Assembly (NCBI GenBank): GCA_025464735.1
Contig: JAODMX010000440.1
Span: 1-5,830 of the forward strand
DNA from: Frondihabitans sp.
Lineage (GTDB): Bacteria; Actinomycetota; Actinomycetes; Actinomycetales; Microbacteriaceae
DNA: 5,830 bases
Direction of reading: 5' to 3'
Part shown: piece after piece, positions 5,487 through 5,830 of the stretch
Numbering within the stretch: the stretch's first letter is position 1
Layout of the letters: each line of letters opens with the position of its first letter
Made by a program: the position numbers and the translations under genes
The notes under the pieces: model-generated
The model's database searches: none
What the model saw: the letters and a program-made list of their open reading frames with translations, nothing else
What the model was told of the DNA's origin: nothing

Positions 5487-5510
5487 GTCGAGCCATGCGG
5501 TGCCCGCCCC
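5487..5510. other. 24-bp convergent gap between SDR and GntR genes
   Basis: The region between the two stop codons holds no hairpin with a U-tract on either strand. Any terminator must overlap coding sequence or be factor-dependent. Confidence 0.5.
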
Positions 5511-5830
5511 CTACCGCCGGGTCGTCTCCTCCAGCGCCGTGAACGACGGGATCCTGTCGCGCTCGATGTGCATGTAGGCGACGGACTCCGCCACGCGCTC
5601 GTTGCCCGAACGGATGGCCTCGGCGAGTGTCACGTGGTCGTCGAAGGCCTCGTCAACGTCGAGCTGCGACGTCAGGTAGAACAGCCACAGCACGCGACCG
5701 GTGACCGAGCGCATCACCTGCTTCATGAGGTCGTTGCCGGACAAGTCGACGATCGCTTCGTGGTACCAGGTACTCGCCTCGGCGACACGATAGGCGTCGC
5801 CGGAGTGCACGACGTCCTGCGAATAGCGGA
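5511..5830 (-). CDS. GntR-family regulator, FCD domain, N-terminus beyond window
   Basis: The frame ends with TAG at 5511-5513 and is open to the right edge, showing 105 C-terminal residues and no plausible start; an in-frame GTG near 5810 is internal to the domain. The residues are the second half of an FCD ligand-binding domain: WYHEAIVDLSGN, a tryptophan/aromatic helix (VTGRVLWLFY), then a histidine pair spaced by 22 residues (H in DDHVTLAEAIRSGN and H in YMHIER), matching two metal ligands of FCD proteins. The Asp usually four residues before the first histidine is serine (STWYH). The DNA-binding domain must lie beyond the window, so its sites cannot be judged. It converges on the SDR gene with 24 bp between stop codons; whether it controls anything here is unknown. 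Confidence 0.88.
   Translation of the reverse strand, partial: RYSQDVVHSGDAYRVAEASTWYHEAIVDLSGNDLMKQVMRSVTGRVLWLFYLTSQLDVDEAFDDHVTLAEAIRSGNERVAESVAYMHIERDRIPSFTALEETTRR

Overview
The window is GC-rich (coding regions roughly 60-65% G+C by eye), with short AT-richer gaps and strong GC bias at third codon positions. The families present (FCD-type GntR, two unrelated TetR regulators, a class B flavin monooxygenase, an SDR oxidoreductase and a DUF3533-like membrane protein) fit an actinomycete chromosome, perhaps of the Rhodococcus/Gordonia/Mycobacterium kind. That placement is inference; no taxonomic marker is present. There are no RNA genes, insertion sequences, CRISPR arrays or obvious signs of recent transfer.

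Layout, left to right. (1) 1-1975, minus strand: the 3'-truncated end of an FMO-like NADPH/FAD monooxygenase runs off the left edge. 107 bp upstream of it is a GntR/FCD regulator transcribed in the same direction. Two TTGTNNACAA-type sites precede the monooxygenase gene and a third precedes the regulator gene, so the regulator probably controls both. (2) 2092-3950: a six-helix membrane protein (minus) and a TetR regulator (plus) are divergent. They share a gap holding a perfect 17-bp palindrome, the likely TetR operator. (3) 3955-5486: a second TetR regulator (minus) and an SDR oxidoreductase (plus) are divergent around another perfect palindrome. This TetR gene appears to be read from a leaderless promoter whose spacer contains the palindrome. 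(4) 5511-5830, minus: the C-terminal part of a second FCD-type GntR regulator, cut by the right edge.

The window is therefore three or four regulator-target modules packed end to end: four one-component repressor-type regulators for two redox enzymes and one membrane protein. The stop codons of converging genes are only 4 and 24 bp apart. A reasonable inference is an inducible region for oxidising and exporting small hydrophobic or carbonyl compounds, but no substrate can be named from sequence. I see no wholly new system. The most distinctive signals are the three operator architectures, the probable leaderless TetR mRNA, and changed ligand residues in the effector domains of both GntR proteins and in the monooxygenase active-site region.
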